From Lichenicola sp964236105 (GTDB taxonomy: Bacteria > Pseudomonadota > Alphaproteobacteria > Acetobacterales > Acetobacteraceae), in NCBI GenBank assembly GCA_964236105.1, contig CAXSBC010000002.1, positions 186,001 through 250,000 on the forward strand: a stretch of 64,000 bases of DNA, given 5' to 3'. The notes beneath the pieces were generated by a model that saw nothing but the letters and a program-made list of their open reading frames with translations, made no database searches and had not been told where the DNA came from. Shown here one piece after another: positions 1-9,555 of the stretch. The position numbers were made by a program, and so were the translations under genes. The first letter of the stretch is position 1. Every line of letters starts with the position of its first letter.

Positions 1-2
1 AC

Positions 3-749
3 GAGGCGGACTTCTCCACGGCGCTGATGGGCGTGCTGCACGAGACCGGCCACGCGCTCTACGAGCAGGGCCGGCCGCGCGAATGGCTGGCGCAGCCGGT
101 CGGGCAGGCGCGCGGCATGACGCTGCACGAGAGCCAGTCGCTGCTGGTCGAGATGCAGGCCTGCCGGGGCGACGCGTTCCTCGCCTATCTGGCGCCGCTG
201 CTGCGCGCCGCGTTCGGCGACGACCCTGCCTGGGACGTCGCGAACCTGCGCCGCCACTACCGGCAGGTGGTGCCGGGGCTGATCCGGGTGGATGCCGACG
301 AGGTCACCTATCCCGCCCATGTGCTGCTGCGCTACGAGCTGGAGAAGGCCATGGTGTCAGGCGACCTGTCGCTCCGCGACCTCCCTGGCGCCTTCAATGA
401 CGGGCTGCAGGCGCTGCTGGGCGTGCGCGTGCCGGACGACCGGCGCGGCTGCCTGCAGGACATCCACTGGCCGGCCGGGCTGTGGGGCTATTTCCCGACC
501 TATACGCTGGGGGCCCTGACGGCGGCACAGCTCTACCGCGCGGCGCTGGCGGCGGAGCCGGATCTGGAGGCCGGTCTGGCCGCCGGCGACTTCACGCTGC
601 TGCTGCGCTGGCTGAGGCGGCATGTGCATGAGCGCGGCAGCCAGGTCGACACCGCCACCCTGGTGCGGGACGCGACCGGCCAGCCACTGAACGCCGCGAT
701 CTACCAGGCCCACCTGAGGCGGCGTTATCTGGGGGGCGACCCGGCATAG
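3..749 (+). CDS. M32 metallocarboxypeptidase (carboxypeptidase Taq family), 5' truncated by window edge
   Basis: Zinc carboxypeptidase that removes C-terminal residues from peptides, cytoplasmic in known members. The reading frame is already open at base 3, so the N-terminal half lies outside the window. The family motifs are all visible: the zinc-binding HETGH followed by ALYEQG, then HESQSLL, then IRVDADEVTYPAH (the IRxxAD signature), and finally QDIHWPAGLWGYFPTY (the GxxQDxHW signature). About 248 residues are visible against roughly 500 for a full M32 enzyme. The stop is clean. Family assignment is secure; substrate cannot be said. Confidence 0.93.
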   Translation, partial: EADFSTALMGVLHETGHALYEQGRPREWLAQPVGQARGMTLHESQSLLVEMQACRGDAFLAYLAPLLRAAFGDDPAWDVANLRRHYRQVVPGLIRVDADEVTYPAHVLLRYELEKAMVSGDLSLRDLPGAFNDGLQALLGVRVPDDRRGCLQDIHWPAGLWGYFPTYTLGALTAAQLYRAALAAEPDLEAGLAAGDFTLLLRWLRRHVHERGSQVDTATLVRDATGQPLNAAIYQAHLRRRYLGGDPA

Positions 750-804
750 CCGCCGTCAGGCCGGCAGTGGACGGATCGTGCCCCAGGGAGGCCGGGACGC
801 AGCG

Positions 805-921
805 TCAGTTCACGCTGACGAGCGAGGCCGGCATCGGCATCAGCATGCCGCTCTCGGTCGCCGCCACCGTGCCGAACGCGAAGGTCAGGATCGCGCCGGT
901 CAGAAGGACAAGTCGTGCCAT
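805..921 (-). CDS. possible small secreted or membrane peptide, 38 aa
   Basis: A short frame below usual length cut-offs, starting MARLVLLTGAILTFAFG. The first 21 residues look like a signal peptide or single membrane helix ending near VAATES, followed by a short Met/Pro-rich tail. It lies between two plus-strand genes and is divergent from the next one, 57 nt away. No strong Shine-Dalgarno is visible upstream (GGAACC about 6 nt before ATG is the best). I recognise no family. It could be a chance frame; the signal-like N-terminus is the only support. Confidence 0.35.
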   Translation of the reverse strand: MARLVLLTGAILTFAFGTVAATESGMLMPMPASLVSVN

Positions 922-978
922 GGTCGAGGTTCCGGTTTCGTCTGGTGAATCGCTCGTGGCGGAAAGCGGCGTCGGGCC

Positions 979-2232
979 GTGAGTTCGTTTCACATTCAGT
1001 TCAGATCTGTCCGCCGGCGGCTGCTGCTGGCGATGATGGCGCTCGGATGCGCCAGCGCCCGCGCGGACGACTCCCCGCCCGCCGCGCCGGATGCCGGCCT
1101 GCCGACCGGCGCCGTGCCGCGACCCGCGGGCGCCGAGGCGCTGACCGAGCGGGCGCGGTCGATGCAGCAGGTCTGGAACGGCGTCGCCGTGGCTGCCGAC
1201 GGACGCACCTTCGTGGTGCTCCCCCGGCTGGCCAATCCGCCGGGCATGTCGCTCGCGCAGCTGGCGGCCGACGGCAGCCTGATCCCCTATCCGGACGCGG
1301 CCTGGAACGGCACGGAGACGCGGGACGCGCGGGCGGCGCCGGCGGCCGCGATCGGCCCGCCGCCCGATTCGAAGGCGGCTCCCGGAGCGACGTTCATCGG
1401 GCTGAACGCGGTCCGCCTGGCGCCCGACGGCGCGCTCTGGGTGGTCGATACCGGCTCGCCCGGCTTCGGCAAGCCCGTGATCGACGGCGGCGCGCGCCTG
1501 ATCCGCATCGATCTCGCCACCAACCAGGTCAGCCGGGTGCTGACGCTGCCTGCCGTCGTGCTGCGTCCCAGGAGCATGATCGACGACATCCGCTTCAACG
1601 GCGATCATGCCTACGTCACCGACGCGGGCGCGGCCGGGCTGATCGTGCTCGACCTGAAGTCCGGCAGCTTCCGGCGCGTGCTGGACCGCGATCCGGCGCT
1701 GACCGCGCAACGCCCGATCGTGGTGGATGGCGAGACGCTCAAGGGGCCGGACGGCAAGCCGGCGATGATCCAGGTCGACCAGCTCGAAGTGTCGCTGGAC
1801 GGCCGCACGCTGTTCATCCAGCCGCTCTGCGGGCCGATGTCGCGCATCGCCACCGCACTGCTGGACGACGCGCAGGCGCTGCCGAAGACGCTCTCCGCCG
1901 GCATCGGCTTCTGGTACGACACGCCGGCGCTGGGGGGCACCGCCATCGGGCGGGACGGCACGCTCTACCTGAACGACCTGGAGACCGACAGCATCCTCAC
2001 CCTGTCGCCGGCCCGGACCCTGACGCTGCTGATCCACGACGCGCGCCTGCACTGGGCGGACGCGCCGTTCCTGGCAGCCGACGGGACGCTGACCGTGCCG
2101 GTGCCGCAGCTCGACCGGGCCGCACCGTTCCATCACGGCCATGGCCAGATCCAGTTCCCGGTCTCGCTCTATGTGCTGAAGCCGGCCGGCCCGGCGGGCG
2201 GTGCGCCAGCCGCCGCGCCGGCTGCGAAGTGA
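979..2232 (+). CDS. secreted Yellow/major-royal-jelly-protein family beta-propeller protein
   Basis: Predicted periplasmic protein of 417 residues. The N-terminus has basic residues then LLLAMMALGCASARA, a signal peptide with probable cleavage after ARA. The body has repeated propeller-like strands typical of bacterial MRJP/Yellow homologues, including VWNGVAVAADGRTFV, LAPDGALWVVDTGSPGFG and GDHAYVTDAGAAGLIVLDL. Bacterial members are often annotated as L-dopachrome tautomerase-related or gluconolactonase-like, but their reaction is mostly unknown. I used the GTG at the frame start because it gives a complete signal peptide; an ATG 54 nt downstream would cut it short. A GC-rich hairpin follows the stop. 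Confidence 0.75.
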   Translation: MSSFHIQFRSVRRRLLLAMMALGCASARADDSPPAAPDAGLPTGAVPRPAGAEALTERARSMQQVWNGVAVAADGRTFVVLPRLANPPGMSLAQLAADGSLIPYPDAAWNGTETRDARAAPAAAIGPPPDSKAAPGATFIGLNAVRLAPDGALWVVDTGSPGFGKPVIDGGARLIRIDLATNQVSRVLTLPAVVLRPRSMIDDIRFNGDHAYVTDAGAAGLIVLDLKSGSFRRVLDRDPALTAQRPIVVDGETLKGPDGKPAMIQVDQLEVSLDGRTLFIQPLCGPMSRIATALLDDAQALPKTLSAGIGFWYDTPALGGTAIGRDGTLYLNDLETDSILTLSPARTLTLLIHDARLHWADAPFLAADGTLTVPVPQLDRAAPFHHGHGQIQFPVSLYVLKPAGPAGGAPAAAPAAK

Positions 2233-2237
2233 GCCGC

Positions 2238-2261
2238 GGCCGCCCCTGCCCGGGGGCGGCC
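2238..2261 (+). terminator. GC-rich hairpin after the MRJP-like gene
   Basis: GGCCGCCCC pairs with GGGGCGGCC around a 6-nt loop, starting 6 nt after the stop codon. There is no downstream T-run, so it may only pause polymerase or protect the RNA end. Confidence 0.4.
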
Positions 2262-2317
2262 CGCGCCGGTCGCGGCAGGCCTTCGCGTCGAGCCGCCGTT
2301 TTTGTATGCTGGCTGCG

Positions 2318-3718
2318 ATGCACTATGTCTCCACCCGCGGCCGGGCGCCGCGACACGACTTTTCCGGCGTGCTGCTGGCAGGCCTCGCCGAGGATGGCGG
2401 GCTGTATATGCCCGAGGCATGGCCAGTCTTCTCCGCGGCGGAGTGGCGGGCACTGCGCGGCCTGCCCTATCCGGAGCTGGCGGCCCGCGTGATGGCGCCG
2501 TTCACCGCGGGCGCGATCGGCTTCGAGACGCTGCACGCGCTGTGCCGGGACGCCTACGCCCATTTCGGCCATCCGGCGATCGTGCCGCTGGTGCAGCTCG
2601 ACGGGGAGCTGTTCGTCCAGGAGCTGTTCCACGGGCCGACGCTCGCCTTCAAGGACATGGCGATGCAGCTGCTGGGGCGGCTGTTCGACCACGTGCTGCG
2701 CGAGCAGGATCGCCGCGTCACCATCGTCGGCGCCACGTCGGGCGATACCGGCTCGGCGGCGATCGAGGCCTGCCGCGACCGCGAGCGGCTCGAGGTGGTG
2801 ATCCTGCATCCGCTCGGCCGCACCAGCGAGGTGCAGCGCCGGCAGATGACCACCGTGCTGGCACCCAACATCGCCAACCTGGCGCTCGAAGGCAGCTTCG
2901 ACGACTGCCAGGACATGGTGAAGGCGATGTTCGCCGACGCGCCGTTCCGCGCCGACCTGCAGCTGAGCGCGGTCAACTCGATCAACTGGGCGCGGGTCGC
3001 GGCACAGATCCCCTACTACGTGGCAGCCGCGCTGGCGCTCGGCGCGCCCGACCGCGAGGTCGCCTTCGCGGTGCCGACCGGCAATTTCGGCAACGTGCTC
3101 GCCGCCTGGGCCGCGCGCCGGATGGGGCTGCCGGTCGCGCGGCTGAGCATCGGCTGCAACCGCAACGACATCCTGGCCCGCTTCCTGTCGGCCAACGACA
3201 TGAGCGTGCGCGGCGTCGATCCGAGCCTGTCGCCCAGCATGGACATCCAGGTCAGCTCGAACTTCGAGCGGCTGCTGTTCGAGCTGCTCGGCCGCGACGC
3301 CGACGCCTGTGCGGCGATCATGACCGGCTTCCGGCGCGACAGGCGCATGGCGGTGCCGGACGGGATCTGGCGTGCCGCCACCAGCCTGTTCCACGGGGTG
3401 GCGCTGGATGACGGGGAGACCGGGGCGGAGATCGCCCGGCTGCACCGCAAGGCCGGCTACCTCGCCGATCCGCACACCGCGATCGGCATCGCCGCCGCCC
3501 GCGCCGGCCACGTCCCCGGCATTCCCACGGTGGCGATGGCGACGGCGCATCCGGCCAAGTTTCCCGACGCGATCCGGGCGGCAACCGGCCTCACCCCGCC
3601 GCTGCCGCGCCACCTCGCCGACCTGTACGAGCGCACCGAACGCTTCCGGGTGGTGCCGAACCGCCTCGACGCCGTCGAGGATGCGGTGCGCGCCGCGGTG
3701 CTGAAGAACGTCGCCTGA
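2318..3718 (+). CDS. thrC: threonine synthase
   Basis: Pyridoxal-phosphate enzyme converting O-phospho-L-homoserine to L-threonine, the last step of threonine synthesis, in the cytoplasm. The PLP lysine is K112 in HGPTLAFKDMAMQLLG, and GATSGDTGSAAIEA is the phosphate-binding loop. At 466 residues it matches the longer proteobacterial/yeast-type ThrC. The frame is open further upstream, but the ATG giving MHYVSTRG is the normal start of the family: the N-terminal YxSTRG is conserved. The M16 peptidase gene follows 88 nt downstream on the same strand, a common alphaproteobacterial neighbour. Confidence 0.96.
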   Translation: MHYVSTRGRAPRHDFSGVLLAGLAEDGGLYMPEAWPVFSAAEWRALRGLPYPELAARVMAPFTAGAIGFETLHALCRDAYAHFGHPAIVPLVQLDGELFVQELFHGPTLAFKDMAMQLLGRLFDHVLREQDRRVTIVGATSGDTGSAAIEACRDRERLEVVILHPLGRTSEVQRRQMTTVLAPNIANLALEGSFDDCQDMVKAMFADAPFRADLQLSAVNSINWARVAAQIPYYVAAALALGAPDREVAFAVPTGNFGNVLAAWAARRMGLPVARLSIGCNRNDILARFLSANDMSVRGVDPSLSPSMDIQVSSNFERLLFELLGRDADACAAIMTGFRRDRRMAVPDGIWRAATSLFHGVALDDGETGAEIARLHRKAGYLADPHTAIGIAAARAGHVPGIPTVAMATAHPAKFPDAIRAATGLTPPLPRHLADLYERTERFRVVPNRLDAVEDAVRAAVLKNVA

Positions 3719-3806
3719 CGCCCCATATCCCGTTCACCCTTTGCCCTCCCTGCTCCGCCCACGACGCGCCGCCGGCCGTTCCCACGGCCCCGGCACCAGG
3801 AATCCC

Positions 3807-5099
3807 ATGACCGACAGCAGCTTCGACACGATCAACACCACCCGCCTGCCGAACGGCCTGACCATCGTGACCGAGCGCATGGACCGGGTGGAGACGGTGT
3901 CCCTCGGCGCCTACGTGGCGAGCGGCACGCGCAACGAGCTCGCCGCCGAGAACGGCGTCTCGCACTTCCTCGAGCACATGGCCTTCAAGGGCACCACGAC
4001 CCGCAGCGCCGCCCAGCTCGCCGAGGAGGTCGAGAATGTCGGCGGCCACATCAACGCCTACACCGCGCGCGAGCAGACCGCCTACTACGTCAAGCTGCTG
4101 AAGGAGGATCTGGCGTTGGGCGCCGACATCATCGGCGACATCCTGACCCACAGCACCTTCGCGCCCGAGGAGCTGGAGCGCGAGCGCGGCGTGATCCTGC
4201 AGGAGATCGGCCAGGCCAACGACACGCCCGACGACATCGTCTTCGACCACTTCCAGGAGACGGCCTTCCCGGGCCAGCCGATGGGGCGCCCGACGCTGGG
4301 CACCGACACGCTGATCCGGGCGATGCGGCGCGACACGCTGACCGACTACATGCGGGCGCACTACACCACCGGCAACGTGGTGATCGCCGCCACCGGCAAC
4401 CTGCATCATCAGGAGGTGGTGGATCTGGCGCAGCGCCACTTCGCCGACCTGCCTTCGGCCGCGCTGGAGAAGCCGGAGCCGGGACGCTACCGCGGCGGCG
4501 AGTTCCGCCTGCAGAAGGAGCTCGACCAGGTGCATGTCGTGCTCGGCTTCCCGTCGGTGGGCTACGGCGACCGCGACTATTACGGCGTGCTGCTGCTGTC
4601 CACGCTGCTCGGCGGCGGCATGTCGTCGCGGCTGTTCCAGGAGGTGCGCGAGAAGCGCGGGCTGGTCTATTCGATCTATTCGTTCAGCGCGCCGTTCCTC
4701 GATGGCGGGCTGTTCGGCATCTATGCCGGCACCGGCGAGGAGGAAGCGCGCGAGCTGGTGCCCGTGACCCTCGAGGAGCTGCGCAAGGTGCAGCTCGAGA
4801 CCGGCCCGGACGCCATCCGGCAGGAGGAGCTCGACCGCGCGCGGGCGCAGCTCAAGTCCAGCCTGCTGATGTCGCTGGAAAGCACCGGCAGCCGCTGCGA
4901 GCAGCTCGCCCGCCAGCTGCAGGTCTTCGGCCGCATCATCCCGACCGCCGAGACGGTGGCGCGGATCAACGCGGTGACGCTGGCCGACGTGCGTCGCGCC
5001 GCCGCGCGCATGTTCCGCGGCAGCCCGACCCTGACCGCGCTCGGGCCGGTGACGCATATCCCGACGCTTGGCGAGGTCGCCGAGAGGCTCGCGGCATGA
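3807..5099 (+). CDS. M16 family zinc peptidase (mitochondrial processing peptidase-like)
   Basis: Metalloprotease of the pitrilysin/MPP family, 430 residues. It has the inverted zinc motif HFLEH at residues 53-57 and the downstream catalytic glutamates in ELERERGVILQEI, so it should be catalytically competent rather than an inactive partner subunit. A second domain contains the Gly-rich stretch LLGGGMSSRLFQEVREKRG typical of the family. The ATG was chosen because an AGGA lies 6 nt before it; the frame runs further upstream without conservation. Its stop overlaps the pmbA start (ATGA), so the two are co-translated. Confidence 0.93.
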   Translation: MTDSSFDTINTTRLPNGLTIVTERMDRVETVSLGAYVASGTRNELAAENGVSHFLEHMAFKGTTTRSAAQLAEEVENVGGHINAYTAREQTAYYVKLLKEDLALGADIIGDILTHSTFAPEELERERGVILQEIGQANDTPDDIVFDHFQETAFPGQPMGRPTLGTDTLIRAMRRDTLTDYMRAHYTTGNVVIAATGNLHHQEVVDLAQRHFADLPSAALEKPEPGRYRGGEFRLQKELDQVHVVLGFPSVGYGDRDYYGVLLLSTLLGGGMSSRLFQEVREKRGLVYSIYSFSAPFLDGGLFGIYAGTGEEEARELVPVTLEELRKVQLETGPDAIRQEELDRARAQLKSSLLMSLESTGSRCEQLARQLQVFGRIIPTAETVARINAVTLADVRRAAARMFRGSPTLTALGPVTHIPTLGEVAERLAA

Positions 5100-6439
5100 G
5101 CGACCCGGTGGCGCTGCTGCAGGAGCTGGTGGGCCAGGCGCGGCAGGCCGGCGCCGACGCGGCCGACGCGATCCTGGTGTCGGGCACCTCGCTCGGCATC
5201 CAGGTCCGTCAGGGCCGCACCGAGGAGCTGGAGCGCTCCGAGCACAACGATCTCGGGCTGCGGGTGTTCGCCGGCACGCGCAGCGCCATCGTGTCGGCGA
5301 CGAGCGCCGATCCGGCCGGCTTCCGGCGCCTGGTCGAGCAGGCGCTGGCGATGGCGCGCGTGGTCCCGGAGGACCGGTTCGCCGGCCTGTGCGAGCACGC
5401 CGCCGCCGGGTCGTCGCGCGTGACCGCCGACGCCCTCGACCTCGCCGATGCGGCCAAGCCCGACATCGAGGCGCTGACCGAGCGGGCCGGCCAGGCGGAG
5501 GCGGCAGCGCTCGCCATCCACGGCGTCACCAACTCGCAGGGCGGCTCGGCCGGCTTCGGGCGCACCGAGATCGCGCTGGCGACGTCCGCCGGCTTCTCCG
5601 GCCGCTATGCCCGCACCAGCCACTCGGTGTCGGCCAGCGTGCTGGCCGGCCAGGGCACGGCCATGCAGCGCGACTACGACTATCATTCCACCGTGCACCT
5701 GGCCGAGCTCGACGACGCGGCCGGGATCGGCCGTCATGCCGGCGAGCGGGCGGTGGCACGGCTGAACCCGGTCAAGCCGCGGACCGGCCGCATGCCGGTG
5801 CTCTACGATCCGCGCGTGTCGGGCAGCATGCTCGGCCACCTCGCGGGCGCGATCAACGGCGCGTCGGTGGCCCGCGGCACCTCCTTCCTGAAGGAGCGGA
5901 TGGGCACGCGCATCCTGCCCGCCGGCCTGTCGGTGATCGACGATCCGACCCGCCGGCGCGGCCTGCGCTCGAAGCCGTTCGACGGCGAGGGCGTGGCCAC
6001 CGAGGCGCTGGTGCTGGTCGAGGACGGCGAGCTGCGGCACTGGGTGCTGGACGGGCGCAGCGGGCGGCAGCTCGGCCTGCCCAGCAACGGTCGCGCCTCG
6101 CGCGGCACCTCCTCGCCGCCGTCGCCCTCGACGAGCAACCTCTATCTCACCGGCGGCACGGTGACGCCGGCGGCGCTGATGGCCGACATCGTCGAGGGGG
6201 TCTACATCAACGAGATGATGGGCTCGGCGGTGAACGGCCTCACCGGCGACTACAGCCGGGGTGCGGCAGGCTTCATGATCCGCAACGGCGCGCTGGCCGA
6301 GCCGATCGCCGAATTCACCGTCGCCGGCAACCTGATCGAGATGTTCGCCTCCCTGCAGCCGGCGGACGACCTGACGTTCCGTCGCGGCACCGACGCCCCC
6401 ACCTTGCGTATCGACACCCTGACGATCGCCGGCGCCTGA
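5096..6439 (+). CDS. pmbA: PmbA/TldE family metalloprotease-complex subunit
   Basis: Homologue of TldE/PmbA, the non-zinc partner of TldD in a heterodimeric protease that trims unfolded or modified peptides. Length (447 aa) and the blocks QVRQGRTEELERSEHNDLG, TSFLKERMG and INEMMGSAVNGLTGDYSRGA fit the family. It lacks the HExxxH zinc motif of TldD, as expected for PmbA. No tldD is visible in the window. It overlaps the M16 peptidase gene by 4 nt, suggesting a proteolysis-related operon. Confidence 0.9.
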   Translation: MSDPVALLQELVGQARQAGADAADAILVSGTSLGIQVRQGRTEELERSEHNDLGLRVFAGTRSAIVSATSADPAGFRRLVEQALAMARVVPEDRFAGLCEHAAAGSSRVTADALDLADAAKPDIEALTERAGQAEAAALAIHGVTNSQGGSAGFGRTEIALATSAGFSGRYARTSHSVSASVLAGQGTAMQRDYDYHSTVHLAELDDAAGIGRHAGERAVARLNPVKPRTGRMPVLYDPRVSGSMLGHLAGAINGASVARGTSFLKERMGTRILPAGLSVIDDPTRRRGLRSKPFDGEGVATEALVLVEDGELRHWVLDGRSGRQLGLPSNGRASRGTSSPPSPSTSNLYLTGGTVTPAALMADIVEGVYINEMMGSAVNGLTGDYSRGAAGFMIRNGALAEPIAEFTVAGNLIEMFASLQPADDLTFRRGTDAPTLRIDTLTIAGA

Positions 6440-6464
6440 GCCGGCTGCAAATGAGGAACCGATC

Positions 6465-7415
6465 ATGAACCCGACGACGTCACGGCAGCGCGCCACCCTG
6501 GGCGCAGCGGCGATGGCCCTGCTGCTGGCCGTCACGCCGGCGGCAGCACCGCTGCTGGCGATCACGATGCCGACCGCAGCAGAAGCGCGTCCAGGCCTCG
6601 GAGGCTCGTTCGGCAGCCGCGGCTCCCACACCTACACGGCGCCGCCCTTGACGCGGACCGATCCGGGCGGCGCGTCGCCGTTCGATCGCAGCCTGACGCC
6701 GCGTCCCAATGGCGGCCAGTATGGCGGGGCCTATGGCGGCGGCTTCGGCGGCGTGCAGGCGCGGTCCCATCCGTTCGCCGCCGGCTTCGGCGGCGCGCTG
6801 CTCGGCGTCGGCCTCGGCAGGATGCTGTTTGGCGGCGGCTATGGCGGCTACGGCGGCGGCGGTGGTGTCGGCGGCATCATCGGGCTGCTGATCGAGCTCG
6901 CCATCCTGTTCTTCGTCGGACGCTGGCTGTGGCGCCGCTTCGCCAGCGGCCGGGTGGCGTCGAGGCCGCAGATGTTCGGCATGGCCGGCGCGTCGGCGGG
7001 GACGAACGCGAACCTCGCGATCACGACTGCGGATTACGGCCAGTTCGAGCAGGCGCTGCGCGACGTCCAGCAGGCCTGGTCGATGCAGGATCTGCGCAGC
7101 CTGTCGCGCTTTGCCACGCCAGAGATGGTCAGCACCTTCTCCGAGCAGATGTCGGACCTCGCCAGCCGCAACCTGCGCAACGCGGTCAGCGCCGTGCGCA
7201 TGGAGCAGGGCGATCTGTCGGAGGCCTGGAGCGAGGGCGGCCGCGAGTTCGCGACCGTCGCGATGCGCTACTCGATGATCGACGTGACGACCGACCTCAC
7301 CGGCCGGGTCGTCGACGGCAGCCCGAACGAGCGCCAGATGGTGACGGAGCTCTGGACGTTCGTGCGGGCGCGCGGCGGCAGCTGGCTGCTTTCGGCGATC
7401 CAGCAGGCCCGCTGA
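6465..7415 (+). CDS. Tim44-like domain membrane protein
   Basis: 316-residue envelope protein with four parts: an N-terminal signal/anchor (MALLLAVTPAAAPLLAI), a low-complexity Gly/Tyr/Ser linker around residues 45-130, a transmembrane segment (IIGLLIELAILFFVGRWLWRR), and a C-terminal Tim44-like domain from about residue 185 starting at TTADYGQFEQALRDVQQAW. Tim44-like domains in bacteria are membrane-proximal NTF2-fold modules; their role is largely unknown. It starts 25 nt after pmbA, with a GAGGAA just before the ATG, and may share its transcript. Confidence 0.85.
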   Translation: MNPTTSRQRATLGAAAMALLLAVTPAAAPLLAITMPTAAEARPGLGGSFGSRGSHTYTAPPLTRTDPGGASPFDRSLTPRPNGGQYGGAYGGGFGGVQARSHPFAAGFGGALLGVGLGRMLFGGGYGGYGGGGGVGGIIGLLIELAILFFVGRWLWRRFASGRVASRPQMFGMAGASAGTNANLAITTADYGQFEQALRDVQQAWSMQDLRSLSRFATPEMVSTFSEQMSDLASRNLRNAVSAVRMEQGDLSEAWSEGGREFATVAMRYSMIDVTTDLTGRVVDGSPNERQMVTELWTFVRARGGSWLLSAIQQAR

Positions 7416-7422
7416 CCGCCTG

Positions 7423-7447
7423 GGCCTGACCGGACGCCGGTCAGGCC
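7423..7447. terminator. bidirectional terminator hairpin between convergent genes
   Basis: Perfect 11-bp stem GGCCTGACCGG / CCGGTCAGGCC with a 3-nt loop. It lies between the stop of the Tim44-like gene and the stop of the minus-strand chemoreceptor, and overlaps the latter's stop codon. T-rich tails are weak in both directions. Confidence 0.65.
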
Positions 7448-9471
7448 GCCAGCGCGCGGGCGGAAGATGTCCGCGCCGCGATCAGGTCGATCGTCTTGTC
7501 GACCAGGGCCAGGGTGTCGGGGTCCTGCCGGAAGGCGATCTGCAGCATGTTGTTCCGCGAGTCGACGATCCGGGCGGCAATGAGCCGGTCGGTGCTCGGC
7601 AGCCCGACCAGCACCTCGTCGCCGACATCGCACGGCCAGTGGCAGATCACGGACGCGCCGCCGAGCGAGATGTTGTCGATCTCCCCCTCGCTTTTGCCAT
7701 GGGTGCTGCAGTCGAGACGGGCCCTGAGCCCGGCACCGGGCACCCGCTCGTAGCGCTGCCGGTTGCCGCTCGCCCAGCTGACGCGCGTCGCATTGAGGAA
7801 GTCGTCGACCTCGGCGCGCAGCGCGGCCGTGACGCGTGCCACATGATCGGCCGTGCTCAGCACCGACTGGCTCTTGGTTTCCGCCTCGCCCGCCTGCGTG
7901 GAGGCGTCGCGCATCGCACGGGTCGCGTTGCCGGTCGCCTGCGAGACCGACTGCACCTGCATGGCGATCTCGTTGGTGGCAAATCCCTGCTCGGCGACCG
8001 AGGCCGCGATGGTGGCGGCGGCCTGGCCGGCCTCGGCGATGGCATCGGACACGCTGCGGACCGCGGTCACCGCCTGCACCGTGGCGCCCTGGATCGCCTT
8101 GATCTGCTCGCCGATGCGGGCCGTGGCCTGGTTGGTCTGGGAGGCCAGCTGCTTGACCTCGCTGGCGACGACGGCAAAGCCCTTGCCGGCCTCTCCGGCG
8201 CGGGCCGCCTCGATGGTGGCGTTCAAGGCCAGCAGGTTGGTCTGGCCGGAGATCCGGCCGATGAGCTCGACCACGTCGCTGATCTGCCGGGCCGCCTCGT
8301 CCAGGCCTTCCACCGTCTGCGCCGTCGACTGCGCCTGAGCCACCGCATAGTCGGTTGCGCGCGAGACCTGTCCGACCTGGCGGGTGATCTCGCCGCCATT
8401 GGCGGTCAGCTCGTCGGTGGCGGCGGCGACGGAGGACAGGTTCTGCGCCGAGACGTCCGCATCGCCGGCTGCGGTGCCCATCTCGACCCGGGTGCGGTTC
8501 GCGGCATCCGTCATGTCGGTCGCGGCATGACGGACCTGATCGGCAGCCTCGCCGAGCTTGGACAGAACGCCGGAGATGGTCGTCGCGAAATCGCGGGTCA
8601 GGCGGTCCATCGCCTCCTGGCAACTGTCGCGCGCGGCACGGTCCTCCGCCGCCCCGGCCTCCAGGGTCCGTGCCGCGACGGCGGCGAGACGCAGCGTCTC
8701 GATCGCGCGCCCGATCTCGCCGAGCTGGTCGCTCCGGTCGGCGCACGGCGTCGACCGGTCGAGATCGCCGCCGGCGATATGGCGCACCGCGTCGGCGAGG
8801 CGGCTGAGCGGCCGCATCGTCGACCGCAGCGCTGCCCAGCGGATCGCGCCGACGATGAGGATGACGACCAGGCCGATGATCAGGCTGTGATGCACGAGCC
8901 TCAGCACCGCGGCGTGCGCCTCCGTCAGGGGCACGCCGACGAACAGGATGCCGAGCCGTTGACCCGCCGCGTCGAGGATCGGCTGGTAGATCGTGAGGTA
9001 GGGCACGCCCAGGATGCTGGTCTGGCCGCGATAGATCTCGCCTTTGTCGAGAACCGCGTCATGCACCGGACCGGATGCCAGGCGCACGCCCACCAGCCGG
9101 GCCCCGTCGGGCCCGCGCAACGTGGTCGCGACGCGCGTGTCGCCGACGAAGATGCTCGCGGCCCCGCCTGCGATCGCCTGCACGGTATCGACCGCCATAG
9201 TGGCATCGGCGAGAGGATGGCCGTTCAGGGCCAGGCTGCCGGACGGTCCCGCCTGCCACGTGGCGTCGGTGGCGCCGAGCGTGTGCTTGAGCAGGGCCAG
9301 GTTGATGTCGAGGGCGTGCTGCGCCGTGCCGATCTCCTGGCGATCGACGATGTGCAGCGTCCAGGCCTGGACGGCGATCACCGCGACGATGACGGCGCTG
9401 AGCGACGCCATGAGCAGCCGCGGCACGATGCCGACCTGTCCGAGACGCATGGGCTTGGTGATGATGGCCAT
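7441..9471 (-). CDS. methyl-accepting chemotaxis protein with Cache sensor, HAMP and C-terminal PilZ domain
   Basis: 676-residue inner-membrane chemoreceptor. A first membrane helix (VPRLLMASLSAVIVAVIAVQ) is followed by a periplasmic sCache-type sensor to about residue 205, a second helix (SLIIGLVVILIVGAI), HAMP, and the signalling coiled coil with the conserved tip QTNLLALNATIEAARAG. The last ~105 residues form a PilZ domain with both c-di-GMP-binding elements: RQRYER (RxxxR) and DNISLGG (D/NxSxxG). This suggests a receptor whose output is tuned by c-di-GMP. No che genes are nearby, so it is an orphan receptor; the ligand is unknown. Confidence 0.93.
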   Translation of the reverse strand: MAIITKPMRLGQVGIVPRLLMASLSAVIVAVIAVQAWTLHIVDRQEIGTAQHALDINLALLKHTLGATDATWQAGPSGSLALNGHPLADATMAVDTVQAIAGGAASIFVGDTRVATTLRGPDGARLVGVRLASGPVHDAVLDKGEIYRGQTSILGVPYLTIYQPILDAAGQRLGILFVGVPLTEAHAAVLRLVHHSLIIGLVVILIVGAIRWAALRSTMRPLSRLADAVRHIAGGDLDRSTPCADRSDQLGEIGRAIETLRLAAVAARTLEAGAAEDRAARDSCQEAMDRLTRDFATTISGVLSKLGEAADQVRHAATDMTDAANRTRVEMGTAAGDADVSAQNLSSVAAATDELTANGGEITRQVGQVSRATDYAVAQAQSTAQTVEGLDEAARQISDVVELIGRISGQTNLLALNATIEAARAGEAGKGFAVVASEVKQLASQTNQATARIGEQIKAIQGATVQAVTAVRSVSDAIAEAGQAAATIAASVAEQGFATNEIAMQVQSVSQATGNATRAMRDASTQAGEAETKSQSVLSTADHVARVTAALRAEVDDFLNATRVSWASGNRQRYERVPGAGLRARLDCSTHGKSEGEIDNISLGGASVICHWPCDVGDEVLVGLPSTDRLIAARIVDSRNNMLQIAFRQDPDTLALVDKTIDLIAARTSSARALAA

Positions 9472-9555
9472 GACCGGTGGTGCTCCCCTGAAGGTGCAGC
9501 CACTATCGGGATCAGCGATTAACGAAGCGTGAGCCCGACCGAAGGATTTGGCGGT

